Translations under genes and position numbers: made by a program | In this document: piece by piece, positions 1 through 5,122 of the stretch | Layout: each line of letters opens with the position of its first letter | Position numbering within the stretch: position 1 is the stretch's first letter | Assembly (NCBI GenBank): GCA_002714125.1 | Contig: PAWP01000056.1 | Location: 23,909 to 29,030, forward strand | Direction of reading: 5' to 3' | DNA length: 5,122 bases | From: Gammaproteobacteria bacterium | GTDB lineage: Bacteria > Pseudomonadota > Gammaproteobacteria > Pseudomonadales > Azotimanducaceae_A | Notes under the pieces: model-generated | Seen by the model: the letters and a program-made list of their open reading frames with translations, nothing else | Database searches by the model: none | Told to the model about the DNA's origin: nothing

Positions 1-281
1 CCCATCTGCAGGTGCAGATTGCTGGCATGTGCGTCGGCCAGCACCATCATCAGGCCCTCTCGTGCCTGCTGAATGGAAGCAAACTTGGGATCCGGCACGT
101 CGAGTTCGCGTCCGAGTCCCGTCGAAAGACGCCGCAGATCCTCACCAATCGGCCCCCGACGACGACGACGCACGACCAGCGAGCGGTTCATCGCGCCGAG
201 CAGCGGCCATGCTCTGGCGGCGGCGATCACGATGGCGATTCCAGCAAGGATCTCGGAGAGATTGGCGAGCAGATCCAGCAT
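1..281 (-). CDS. Unrecognised membrane-anchored protein, N-terminal part (runs off left edge)
   Basis: A minus-strand frame starting with ATG at 281-279 stays open to the left edge, giving 93 complete codons with strongly GC-rich third positions. This makes it a better coding candidate than the overlapping plus-strand frames. The start is preceded by AGGGG six bases upstream, a usable ribosome binding site. Residues about 11-31 (ILAGIAIVIAAARAWPLLGAM) form one probable membrane helix, interrupted only by Arg23. Five consecutive arginines follow at residues 38-42, so the positive-inside rule puts the rest of the protein in the cytoplasm. The downstream part (for example REGLMMVLADAHASNLHLQ) looks soluble and helical. 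I do not recognise the family and assign no function; the C-terminus lies outside the window. It is divergent from rpoB, with 182 bp between the start codons, so the two may share regulatory DNA. It is not rplL or any other gene normally found beside rpoB. Confidence 0.6.
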   Translation of the reverse strand, partial: MLDLLANLSEILAGIAIVIAAARAWPLLGAMNRSLVVRRRRRGPIGEDLRRLSTGLGRELDVPDPKFASIQQAREGLMMVLADAHASNLHLQM

Positions 282-293
282 CCTTAACCCCTA
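275..293 (-). promoter_or_regulatory. Ribosome binding site and start of the divergent gene
   Basis: Reading the minus strand, AGGGG is followed by TTAAGG and then ATG at 281. The AGGGG block is a fair Shine-Dalgarno at six-base spacing. The AAGG that touches the ATG is too close to serve. This decides the start of the left-hand minus-strand gene. Confidence 0.45.
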
Positions 294-351
294 TATCGCA
301 GCGCGCGGATTATCGCTCATAGCCTCGCCAAAAGCGTCCCCTGGATTGACC

Positions 352-367
352 AGCTAAAACCGTGCCA
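352..367 (-). promoter_or_regulatory. Candidate sigma-54 (-24/-12) promoter for the divergent gene
   Basis: On the minus strand the segment reads TGGCACG-GTTT-TAGCT, one base from the sigma-54 consensus TGGCACG-N4-TTGCW. The invariant GG (365-366) and GC (353-354) are exactly 10 bp apart, as sigma-54 requires. Transcription would start near 341 and run leftward, leaving about 60 nt of leader before the ATG at 281. No activator binding site was identified. The TTGC to TAGC change in the -12 element weakens the case, and a chance match is possible. Confidence 0.38.
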
Positions 368-383
368 AAGCACTCCTCTTTCC

Positions 384-402
384 CCCGATCTTCGGGTATG
401 AT
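384..402 (+). promoter_or_regulatory. Candidate rpoB promoter: TATGAT -10 box with adjacent inverted repeat
   Basis: TATGAT at 397-402 matches five of six bases of the sigma-70 -10 consensus. It lies about 60 bp before the rpoB start, giving a leader of roughly 55 nt. There is no convincing -35 hexamer at 16-18 bp upstream, where the sequence is a pyrimidine tract (373-386). A perfect inverted repeat, CCCGA-TCT-TCGGG (384-396), abuts the -10 box inside the usual spacer. It could be an operator, which would fit a promoter needing an activator or repressor. This is inference from position only. Confidence 0.35.
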
Positions 403-451
403 TGCGCCCCTTAATTCCCCGCTGTTCCCTTGATCGTACGACTTCCGTAAC

Positions 452-466
452 GGAGAGACGTGTATG
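452..466 (+). promoter_or_regulatory. Ribosome binding site and start codon of rpoB
   Basis: GGAGAG (452-457) sits six bases before ATG (464-466), an almost ideal Shine-Dalgarno. It fixes the start, and the encoded N-terminus [13 protein letters not shown] aligns with the first residue of E. coli RpoB ([13 protein letters not shown]). The short hairpin TCCG-TAA-CGGA (444-454) could mask part of the GGAG, but with four or five pairs it is weak. Confidence 0.75.
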
Positions 467-3400
467 GCCTATTCCTATACCGAGAAGAAACGCATCCGCA
501 AGAGTTTTGGCAAGCTGCCCGAGGTGCTGGAGATCCCGTATCTTCTAACCATGCAGGCTGAGTCATACGCCGGATTCCTGCAGAACCGGGTGCCCACCCC
601 GTCCAAGCGCAACCAGGGCATCCATGCTGCGTTCAAGTCGGTATTTCCAATTGTCAGCTACTCGGGCAATGCTGCGCTCGAGTACGTCAGTTACACCCTC
701 GGGCGCCCCACGTTTGACGTGAAAGAGTGCCAGATGCGCGGCCAGAGCTTTGAAGTGCCACTGCGAGTGAAACTGCGCCTGATCATTTACGATAAGGAAT
801 CTTCAAACAAAGCCATCAAGGACATCAAGGAGCAGGAAGTCTACATGGGCGATATGCCGCTCATGACAGACAACGGCTCTTTCATCGTCAACGGCATCCA
901 GCGGGTCATCGTGTCTCAGCTGCACCGCTCACCGGGCGTATTTTTCGACCACGACAAGGGCAAGACCCATTCTTCGGGCAAACTGCTCTACTCCGCCCGC
1001 GTCATTCCGATGCGCGGTTCGTGGCTTGACCTCGAGTTTGATCCCAAGGACTGCCTGTTCGTGCGGATTGACCGTCGGCGCAAGCTGCCGGCAACCATTC
1101 TGCTGCGCGCACTCGGCTACACCACAGAACAGATCCTAGAACTCTTCTTTGAAAACGACAGGTTCCATGTCAAGGATGAGGGTTTCTCCTACGATCTGGA
1201 GGCCGATCGTTTGCGCGGCGAAACGGCCAAGTTCGACATTGCTGTCGGCAAGAAAGTAATCGTTGAGGAAGGCACGCGAATAACCGCGCGCCATATCCGC
1301 GAGCTCAAGAAAACCGAGGTGGAGCAGCTCGAGACCCCAATCGAGTTTCTGCTAGGTCGTGTGCTGGCAAAGGATCACGTTGACCCGGAAACCGGCGAGA
1401 TCGCGGTCCCCTGCATGACTGCCATCACCGAAGAAGTCATTGAGAAGCTGCGCGAAATCGGCATCAAGGACTTCGAGTGCATCTACACCAACGATCTTGA
1501 CGCGGGCGCTTTCATTGCCGACACACTCATGATCGACAACACGCATAACACGCTCGAAGCGCTTGTTGAGATCTACCGCATGATGCGTCCCGGCGAGCCG
1601 CCTACTAAGGAGGCCGCCGAGAATCTTTTCAACAATCTGTTCTTCGCGCCGGAACGTTATGACCTGACCGATGTTGGGCGCATGAAGCTCAACCGCCGCC
1701 TTGGTCGCCAGATCGAAGAAGGTGGCGGCGTCCTTTCCAATGAAGACATCGTAGATGTGATGAAGCAGCTGATTGCGATCCGCAACGGCCAGGACACCAC
1801 TGATGACATCGACCACCTTGGCAACCGGCGGATACGTTCGGTTGGCGAGATGGCTGAAAACGCCTTCCGCCTCGGACTCATCCGTGTTGAGCGCGCCGTC
1901 AAGGAACGCTTGTCGATTGCTGAGTCCGAAGGGCTCATGCCGCAGGACCTGATCAACGCCAAACCGGTTGCGGCCGCGGTCAAGGAATTCTTTGGCTCTG
2001 CCGCCTTGTCCCAGTTTATGGACCAGGTCAATCCGCTTGCCGAGATCAGCCACAAACGCAAGGTGTCCGCGCTGGGGCCAGGTGGCTTGACCCGGGAGCG
2101 CGCAGGCTTCGAAGTGCGCGACGTACACCCCTCCCACTACGGCCGCCTATGCCCAATCGAGACGCCTGAAGGACCCACCATTGGCCTTCTAAACAACCTG
2201 TCGACTTATGCGCGCACCAATCAGTTTGGTTTTCTTGAAACGCCGTACCGCAAGGTGGTTGAGGGCCAGGTAAGCGACGAAATCGAATTCCTATCCGCCA
2301 TCATCGAAGGTGACTTCGTGATTGCACAAGCCAGTGCGTTGCTGGATGAAGACAACAACCTGATCGAGGATCTTGTTGATGTGCGTCACCTTGGTGAGTT
2401 CACCAAGGCACCTCGCGACAACGTCAACTATATGGATGTCTCGCCACAGCAGATCGTATCCGTCGCAGCTTCCCTAATTCCGTTCCTCGAGCACGACGAT
2501 GCCAACCGTGCACTTATGGGATCGAACATGCAGCGCCAGGCAGTACCTGTTCTGCAGTCTGAGAAGCCGCTTGTGGGTACGGGCATGGAAAGCACCGTGG
2601 CCCGCGACTCGGGGGTCTGCGTCATCTCTTCGCGCGGCGGCGTGGTCGAGACGGTCGATGCGGCCCGGATCGTAATTCGGGTAAAGGATGATGAAACCGA
2701 GACTGGCGAAGCCGGTGTCGACATCTACAAGCTCACCAAGTACGAACGCTCGAACCAGAGCACATGTGTAAATCAGGTACCGCTGGTCTCCGAAGGTGAC
2801 ACCGTCACCCGCGGGGACGTTATCGCGGACGGACCTTCGATCGACAATGGCGAACTCGCACTCGGCCAGAACATCCGCATCGCGTTCATGACCTGGAATG
2901 GCTACAACTTCGAAGACTCGATTCTCGTGTCTGAAAGGGTTGTTAAAGAGGATCGTTTTACCAGTATTCACATTCAGGAACTGACCTGTATCGCCCGGGA
3001 TACCAAACTCGGTGCTGAAGAGGTTACATCTGACATCCCAAACGTGGGTGAGGGCGCCCTGTCCAAACTCGACGATTCCGGAATTGTCTATATCGGTGCA
3101 GAAGTAGAGCCGGGCGACATTCTCGTAGGTAAGGTCACGCCCAAGGGCGAAACCCAGCTGACACCAGAAGAAAAGCTCCTCCGCGCCATCTTTGGGGAGA
3201 AGGCGTCGGACGTTAAGGACACCTCTCTGCGCGTTCCTAGCAGCTACAGTGGCACGGTCATTGACGTGCAGGTCTATACCCGGGACGGCATCGAGAAAGA
3301 CGCGCGTGCGCTTTCGATTGAACAGGCACAGCTCGAAGAAGTGCGACAGAACATTGATGAGGAGTTCCGCATCATTGAGGCGGCCACGTTTGAGCGGCTA

Positions 3401-4531
3401 CGCGAGTCACTCTCCGGCATGAAGGTCATCGGCGGTCCCGGTCTCAAGAAGGACGACAAGTTGTTAAAAAGCGTGCTAGCTGAGATTCCGAACCAGGATC
3501 TCTTCAAACTGCGCCTCGAAGACGAAGATCTGAATGAAGCCCTAGCCGAGGCTGACCGCCGCTTGCAGGAGCGTCGCAAGCAACTTGATGAGCAGTTCGC
3601 CGAGGCCCGCAGCAAACTCGAAGGGGGTGATGAACTCACTGCCGGCGTGCTCAAGATTGTGAAGGTTCACCTCGCTGTGAAGCGTCGCATTCAGCCAGGC
3701 GACAAGATGGCTGGCCGGCACGGAAACAAGGGTGTGATCTCGGTGATCAAACCAATTGAAGACATGCCTTTTGATGCCAATGGTGAGCCCATTGATCTGG
3801 TCCTTAACCCGCTTGGTGTACCCAAGCGGATGAACGTCGGCCAGATCCTTGAAACGCACCTGGGCTGGGCTGCGGAAGGGATTGGTCACAAGATCAATGC
3901 CATGCTTGCGGAGCAGCGCGAGTCCGCCGAGCTCCGTGCCTTCCTGCAGGAGGTGTACAACCGCACTGGGCGCCCTGAAGAGCTCGAAAGTCTCTCCGAT
4001 GACGAGATTGTCACGCTCGCAGCCAACCTCAAGCGAGGCGTACCAATGGCCACAGGCGTCTTCAACGGGGCCAACGAGACAGAGATCAAGAGCATGCTTG
4101 AGATCGCTGATCTACCCACCTCGGGTCAGATCAACCTGTTCGACGGCACCACCGGCGAGATGTTTGATCGACCAGTAACGGTTGGCGTGATGTATATGCT
4201 GAAGCTCAACCACCTGGTTGACGACAAGATGCATGCCCGTTCAACCGGCTCCTATTCTCTCGTAACTCAGCAGCCGCTGGGCGGTAAAGCCCAGTTTGGT
4301 GGCCAGCGCTTTGGCGAGATGGAAGTATGGGCACTCGAAGCGTACGGCGCCGCCTACACCCTGCAGGAAATGCTCACGGTTAAGTCGGATGACGTTCAGG
4401 GTCGGACACGCATGTACAAGAACATCGTGGACGGCGATTACCGCATGGAACCGGGCATGCCCGAGTCCTTTAACGTAGTGGTAAAGGAAATCCGCTCACT
4501 CGGGATCGACATCGAGCTCGAGCAAGACTGA
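464..4531 (+). CDS. rpoB: RNA polymerase beta subunit, stand-alone copy
   Basis: This encodes the beta subunit of DNA-directed RNA polymerase, which with beta' forms the catalytic cleft of the cytoplasmic core enzyme. At 1355 residues it matches gammaproteobacterial RpoB (E. coli 1342) and aligns end to end without frameshift. In order: protrusion and lobe with the betai4 insertion (about 220-350); rifamycin region (511-542) and its second cluster (568-576); fork and catalytic WNGYNFED (811-818; E817/D818 equal E. coli E813/D814); betai9 with coiled coil (about 945-1060); [12 protein letters not shown] with K1081 and K1089 (E. coli K1065, K1073); R1122 (R1106); H1250 (H1237); and a near-identical C-terminal clamp/switch segment. 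Oddities are A513, A514, V522, A526, K533, T572 and L576 in the rifamycin pocket, Q146 for E142, K1121 for S1105 and V1242 for Y1229. It has no rplL upstream and no rpoC downstream, but its own ribosome binding site, likely promoter and strong terminator, suggesting a monocistronic paralogue. Function as beta is near certain; paralogue status is inferred. Confidence 0.96.
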   Translation: MAYSYTEKKRIRKSFGKLPEVLEIPYLLTMQAESYAGFLQNRVPTPSKRNQGIHAAFKSVFPIVSYSGNAALEYVSYTLGRPTFDVKECQMRGQSFEVPLRVKLRLIIYDKESSNKAIKDIKEQEVYMGDMPLMTDNGSFIVNGIQRVIVSQLHRSPGVFFDHDKGKTHSSGKLLYSARVIPMRGSWLDLEFDPKDCLFVRIDRRRKLPATILLRALGYTTEQILELFFENDRFHVKDEGFSYDLEADRLRGETAKFDIAVGKKVIVEEGTRITARHIRELKKTEVEQLETPIEFLLGRVLAKDHVDPETGEIAVPCMTAITEEVIEKLREIGIKDFECIYTNDLDAGAFIADTLMIDNTHNTLEALVEIYRMMRPGEPPTKEAAENLFNNLFFAPERYDLTDVGRMKLNRRLGRQIEEGGGVLSNEDIVDVMKQLIAIRNGQDTTDDIDHLGNRRIRSVGEMAENAFRLGLIRVERAVKERLSIAESEGLMPQDLINAKPVAAAVKEFFGSAALSQFMDQVNPLAEISHKRKVSALGPGGLTRERAGFEVRDVHPSHYGRLCPIETPEGPTIGLLNNLSTYARTNQFGFLETPYRKVVEGQVSDEIEFLSAIIEGDFVIAQASALLDEDNNLIEDLVDVRHLGEFTKAPRDNVNYMDVSPQQIVSVAASLIPFLEHDDANRALMGSNMQRQAVPVLQSEKPLVGTGMESTVARDSGVCVISSRGGVVETVDAARIVIRVKDDETETGEAGVDIYKLTKYERSNQSTCVNQVPLVSEGDTVTRGDVIADGPSIDNGELALGQNIRIAFMTWNGYNFEDSILVSERVVKEDRFTSIHIQELTCIARDTKLGAEEVTSDIPNVGEGALSKLDDSGIVYIGAEVEPGDILVGKVTPKGETQLTPEEKLLRAIFGEKASDVKDTSLRVPSSYSGTVIDVQVYTRDGIEKDARALSIEQAQLEEVRQNIDEEFRIIEAATFERLRESLSGMKVIGGPGLKKDDKLLKSVLAEIPNQDLFKLRLEDEDLNEALAEADRRLQERRKQLDEQFAEARSKLEGGDELTAGVLKIVKVHLAVKRRIQPGDKMAGRHGNKGVISVIKPIEDMPFDANGEPIDLVLNPLGVPKRMNVGQILETHLGWAAEGIGHKINAMLAEQRESAELRAFLQEVYNRTGRPEELESLSDDEIVTLAANLKRGVPMATGVFNGANETEIKSMLEIADLPTSGQINLFDGTTGEMFDRPVTVGVMYMLKLNHLVDDKMHARSTGSYSLVTQQPLGGKAQFGGQRFGEMEVWALEAYGAAYTLQEMLTVKSDDVQGRTRMYKNIVDGDYRMEPGMPESFNVVVKEIRSLGIDIELEQD
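1997..2191 (+). other. Rifamycin-binding region (clusters I and II) of this RpoB, with unusual residues
   Basis: The segment corresponds to E. coli RpoB 508-572. Numbering is E. coli plus four, checked by codon position. Retained contacts include L511, S512, Q513, F514, D516, H526, S531, L533, P564 and E565. Changed relative to the nearly universal bacterial sequence are S509A, Q510A, N518V, S522A, T525S, R529K, I530V, N568T and I572L. R529, N568 and I572 line the rifamycin pocket, and substitutions at 518, 522, 529 and 572 are known resistance sites in E. coli. The surrounding framework ([15 protein letters not shown]) is normal. Reduced rifamycin binding is an inference, because H526, S531 and D516, the commonest resistance positions, are wild type. 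Confidence 0.75.
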
Positions 4532-4552
4532 GCAGGATTTCCGCAAGAACGG

Positions 4553-4580
4553 AAGGCCGGCGCTTGCGCCGGCCTTTCTG
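4553..4580 (+). terminator. Rho-independent terminator of rpoB
   Basis: Twenty-one bases after the rpoB stop comes a perfect 10-bp stem, AAGGCCGGCG (4553-4562) with CGCCGGCCTT (4567-4576), closed by a CTTG tetraloop. The stem ends in Ts and is followed by TCTG and a longer T6 run at 4594-4599. The U tract directly after the stem is short, but the stem is very GC-rich. A smaller alternative stem, TTCCG/CGGAA (4539-4543 with 4550-4554), overlaps its foot. A strong terminator here is not what an rpoB-rpoC operon shows; it marks rpoB as the last gene of its transcript. Confidence 0.75.
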
Positions 4581-4615
4581 CGTTGGGGCCACGTTTTTTA
4601 GCGCGCCAGGCGGCC

Positions 4616-4649
4616 AAAAAAAAGAGCCGAGTCAGGATCTGACCGGCCC
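4616..4649 (-). terminator. Rho-independent terminator for the right-hand minus-strand unit
   Basis: On the minus strand, a hairpin from 4649 to 4624 pairs GGGCC-G-GTCAG with CTGAC-(T)-CGGCTC around an ATC loop. It has one bulged T and one G-T pair, and is followed directly by eight Ts (4623-4616). This is a textbook terminator for leftward transcription. It lies about 75 bp beyond the last stop of the lipoprotein-like remnant (4725) and supports a once-active minus-strand gene there, convergent with rpoB. Confidence 0.65.
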
Positions 4650-4953
4650 TTCAAGGTTAGAGCCCAGGTATGGGGCTTCTTGGGGTCTCGCTACTTTCTG
4701 GATACCGCTTACGGTTACATAAACTTACGACTCATATGCACTATCGGATGTGACAACCGCTTGACGAACGGTCGCCGGACAGCCCTGCGAGTAGTCCTCG
4801 ACCACCCGTCCTTGGCCTGGAAGTAGTAGTCGCGACTACTGCGGTTTTCCGTCTTCACATTGAATACGAGAAACAAAGACACCTAGGTGTTCTCCCGCTC
4901 ATCAAACTCGTAGCTCCCGATTCGGTAGTGTGCCTGCTCTCGGGCCCGCCGAG
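4650..4953. other. Region without an intact gene
   Basis: No intact reading frame of convincing quality occurs on either strand here. There is no rpoC start (no MKDLL-like N-terminus), no ribosomal protein, no tRNA-like cloverleaf and no transposase. Apart from the fragments described as a minus-strand pseudogene and the palindromes, I see nothing further. Confidence 0.6.
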
Positions 4954-4987
4954 CTACCCTCGCAGCCAGAACGAACTTATTTCGGCC
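4725..4987 (-). pseudogene. Frameshifted remainder of a lipoprotein-like gene
   Basis: After the short lipoprotein frame stops at 4954, protein-like sequence continues in other minus-strand frames. A second frame (4987 to 4883) reads NKFVLAARVARRAREQAHYR then IGSYEFDERENT and meets a TAG at 4885-4883. Past the TAG the same frame continues as VSLFLVFNVKTENRSSRDYY then FQAKDG (to about 4805), with codon choices typical of the window (TTC, TAC, CAG, GAC). A third frame (about 4802 to 4725) gives VVEDYSQGCPATVRQAVV then TSDSAYES and a stop. Joined, these resemble one secreted or periplasmic protein of roughly 120 residues, broken by two frameshifts and one stop. The alternating hydrophobic LFLVFNVKTEN stretch suggests a beta-sandwich domain. 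I cannot name the family. Sequencing error or chance open frames remain possible, but the terminator just beyond favours a decayed gene. Confidence 0.42.
4825..4840. repeat. 16-bp perfect palindrome
   Basis: AGTAGTCGCGACTACT is its own reverse complement with no spacer. It lies within the degraded lipoprotein-like region, and a second, 12-bp palindrome ACACCTAGGTGT is at 4879-4890. The half AGTAGTC also occurs at 4790-4796. It may be an operator-like site or a chance product of the codons for SSRDYY on the minus strand; I cannot tell which. Confidence 0.35.
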
Positions 4988-5097
4988 TTAGGCACTACTG
5001 AGTTACTTTCATAACGGTTGCCGCCTTCAGACTCGCACGAGATGCAGCCGGTCAGCGCTATGGCAAGGGCTGCCAGCAAAGCAGCATATCGTCGCAA
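4954..5097 (-). CDS. Lipoprotein signal peptide and N-terminus (small lipoprotein or 5' end of a broken gene)
   Basis: A minus-strand frame is open from the right edge to a TAG at 4956-4954. Taken from TTG at 5097 it encodes 47 residues beginning MRRYAALLAALAIALTGC. This is a classic type II signal peptide: two arginines, a 12-residue hydrophobic core and lipobox LTGC, with the lipidated Cys at position 18. Isoleucine at +2 favours outer-membrane sorting. The mature part (ISCESEGGNRYESNSVVPKA...) is polar with one further Cys. No ATG or GTG is in frame within the window and no clear Shine-Dalgarno precedes the TTG, so the true start may lie beyond the right edge. At 47 residues it could be a small lipoprotein, but the protein-like frames that follow suggest it is the head of a frameshifted gene. 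Confidence 0.5.
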   Translation of the reverse strand: MRRYAALLAALAIALTGCISCESEGGNRYESNSVVPKAEISSFWLRG

Positions 5098-5122
5098 TGC
5101 GATATGGCTGCTACCAACTCGA

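Larger units (their letters stand above)
282..463. promoter_or_regulatory. Divergent intergenic region between the left-hand gene and rpoB
   Basis: This 182-bp stretch separates two start codons facing away from each other. It holds the sigma-54-like element (minus strand), the TATGAT box with its inverted repeat (plus strand), an 8-bp palindrome TCGTACGA (434-441), a small TCCG-TAA-CGGA hairpin (444-454) overlapping the rpoB Shine-Dalgarno, and the GGAGAG itself. There is no trace of the rplL 3' end or of the rplJL-rpoB intergenic region usually found upstream of a gammaproteobacterial rpoB. Confidence 0.5.

Noticed and set aside
156..172. CGA trinucleotide run
   Set aside because: It is explained by the five arginine codons of the divergent gene; four to five units are too few to call a microsatellite.
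346..351. TTGACC as a -35 box for rpoB
   Set aside because: No acceptable -10 hexamer lies 16-18 bp downstream (around 368-375), so it does not form a promoter with TATGAT at 397.
12..357. Overlapping plus-strand open frames of 91-97 codons
   Set aside because: They are Arg/Ser/His-rich with no domain features and lie opposite the better-supported minus-strand frame with a membrane helix and GC-rich third positions.
282..463. Remnant of rplL upstream of rpoB
   Set aside because: No sequence resembling the L7/L12 C-terminus is present in any plus-strand frame.
1352..2137. A 261-residue minus-strand open frame inside rpoB
   Set aside because: It is antisense to highly conserved rpoB codons, has no ribosome binding site or recognisable domain, and is of the kind GC-rich codon bias produces opposite real genes.
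3274..3654. Ser/Arg-rich minus-strand frame opposite the betai9 region
   Set aside because: Low-complexity shadow of the Glu/Ala/Arg-rich coiled-coil codons on the other strand.
464..4531. Possibility that rpoB here is a pseudogene
   Set aside because: The frame is uninterrupted over its full family length, and all principal catalytic and structural motifs are conserved.
4532..5122. rpoC or its start downstream of rpoB
   Set aside because: All plus-strand frames are interrupted, no beta' N-terminal sequence is seen, and a strong terminator lies in between.

Overview
The window is dominated by one intact gene, an rpoB of about 1355 codons (464-4531, + strand) encoding the beta subunit of bacterial RNA polymerase. 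The protein opens with the gammaproteobacterial signature [16 protein letters not shown], carries both lineage-typical insertions (the betai4/SI1-like region and the betai9 region with its coiled coil), and resembles the Pseudomonas/Xanthomonas/Enterobacteria type throughout. The host is therefore most likely a gammaproteobacterium of moderately high GC, perhaps near the Xanthomonadales/Chromatiales/Pseudomonadales, but the genus cannot be told.

The surroundings are what is unusual. In gammaproteobacteria rpoB normally lies in rplKAJL-rpoBC, with rplL just upstream and rpoC starting within about 100-150 bp downstream. Here neither is present. Upstream is the start of a divergent minus-strand gene (1-281, running off the left edge) for an unrecognised protein with one N-terminal membrane segment. 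Between the two starts lies a 182-bp intergenic region with a near-consensus sigma-54-type element facing the divergent gene, a TATGAT -10-like box facing rpoB, and a good Shine-Dalgarno for rpoB. Directly after the rpoB stop is a 10-bp perfect hairpin terminator. No rpoC follows in the remaining 590 bp. Instead there is a second, oppositely oriented terminator and, further right, a minus-strand lipoprotein-like gene that looks broken by frameshifts and a stop.

The simplest reading is a monocistronic, separately regulated rpoB, probably a second paralogue alongside a housekeeping copy elsewhere. Its reading frame is intact and all main catalytic residues are kept (E. coli E813/D814, K1065, K1073, R1106, H1237 equivalents), so it is probably functional. 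However, it carries an unusual cluster of substitutions in and around the rifamycin pocket (E. coli positions 142, 509, 510, 518, 522, 529, 568, 572) and a Lys in place of Ser1105 beside the substrate-contacting Arg1106. This suggests a drug-tolerant or functionally altered polymerase subunit, analogous to the rpoB2/rpoB(R) duplicates known from actinomycetes. Whether a canonical rpoBC exists in this genome cannot be seen here, and it is the decisive question.
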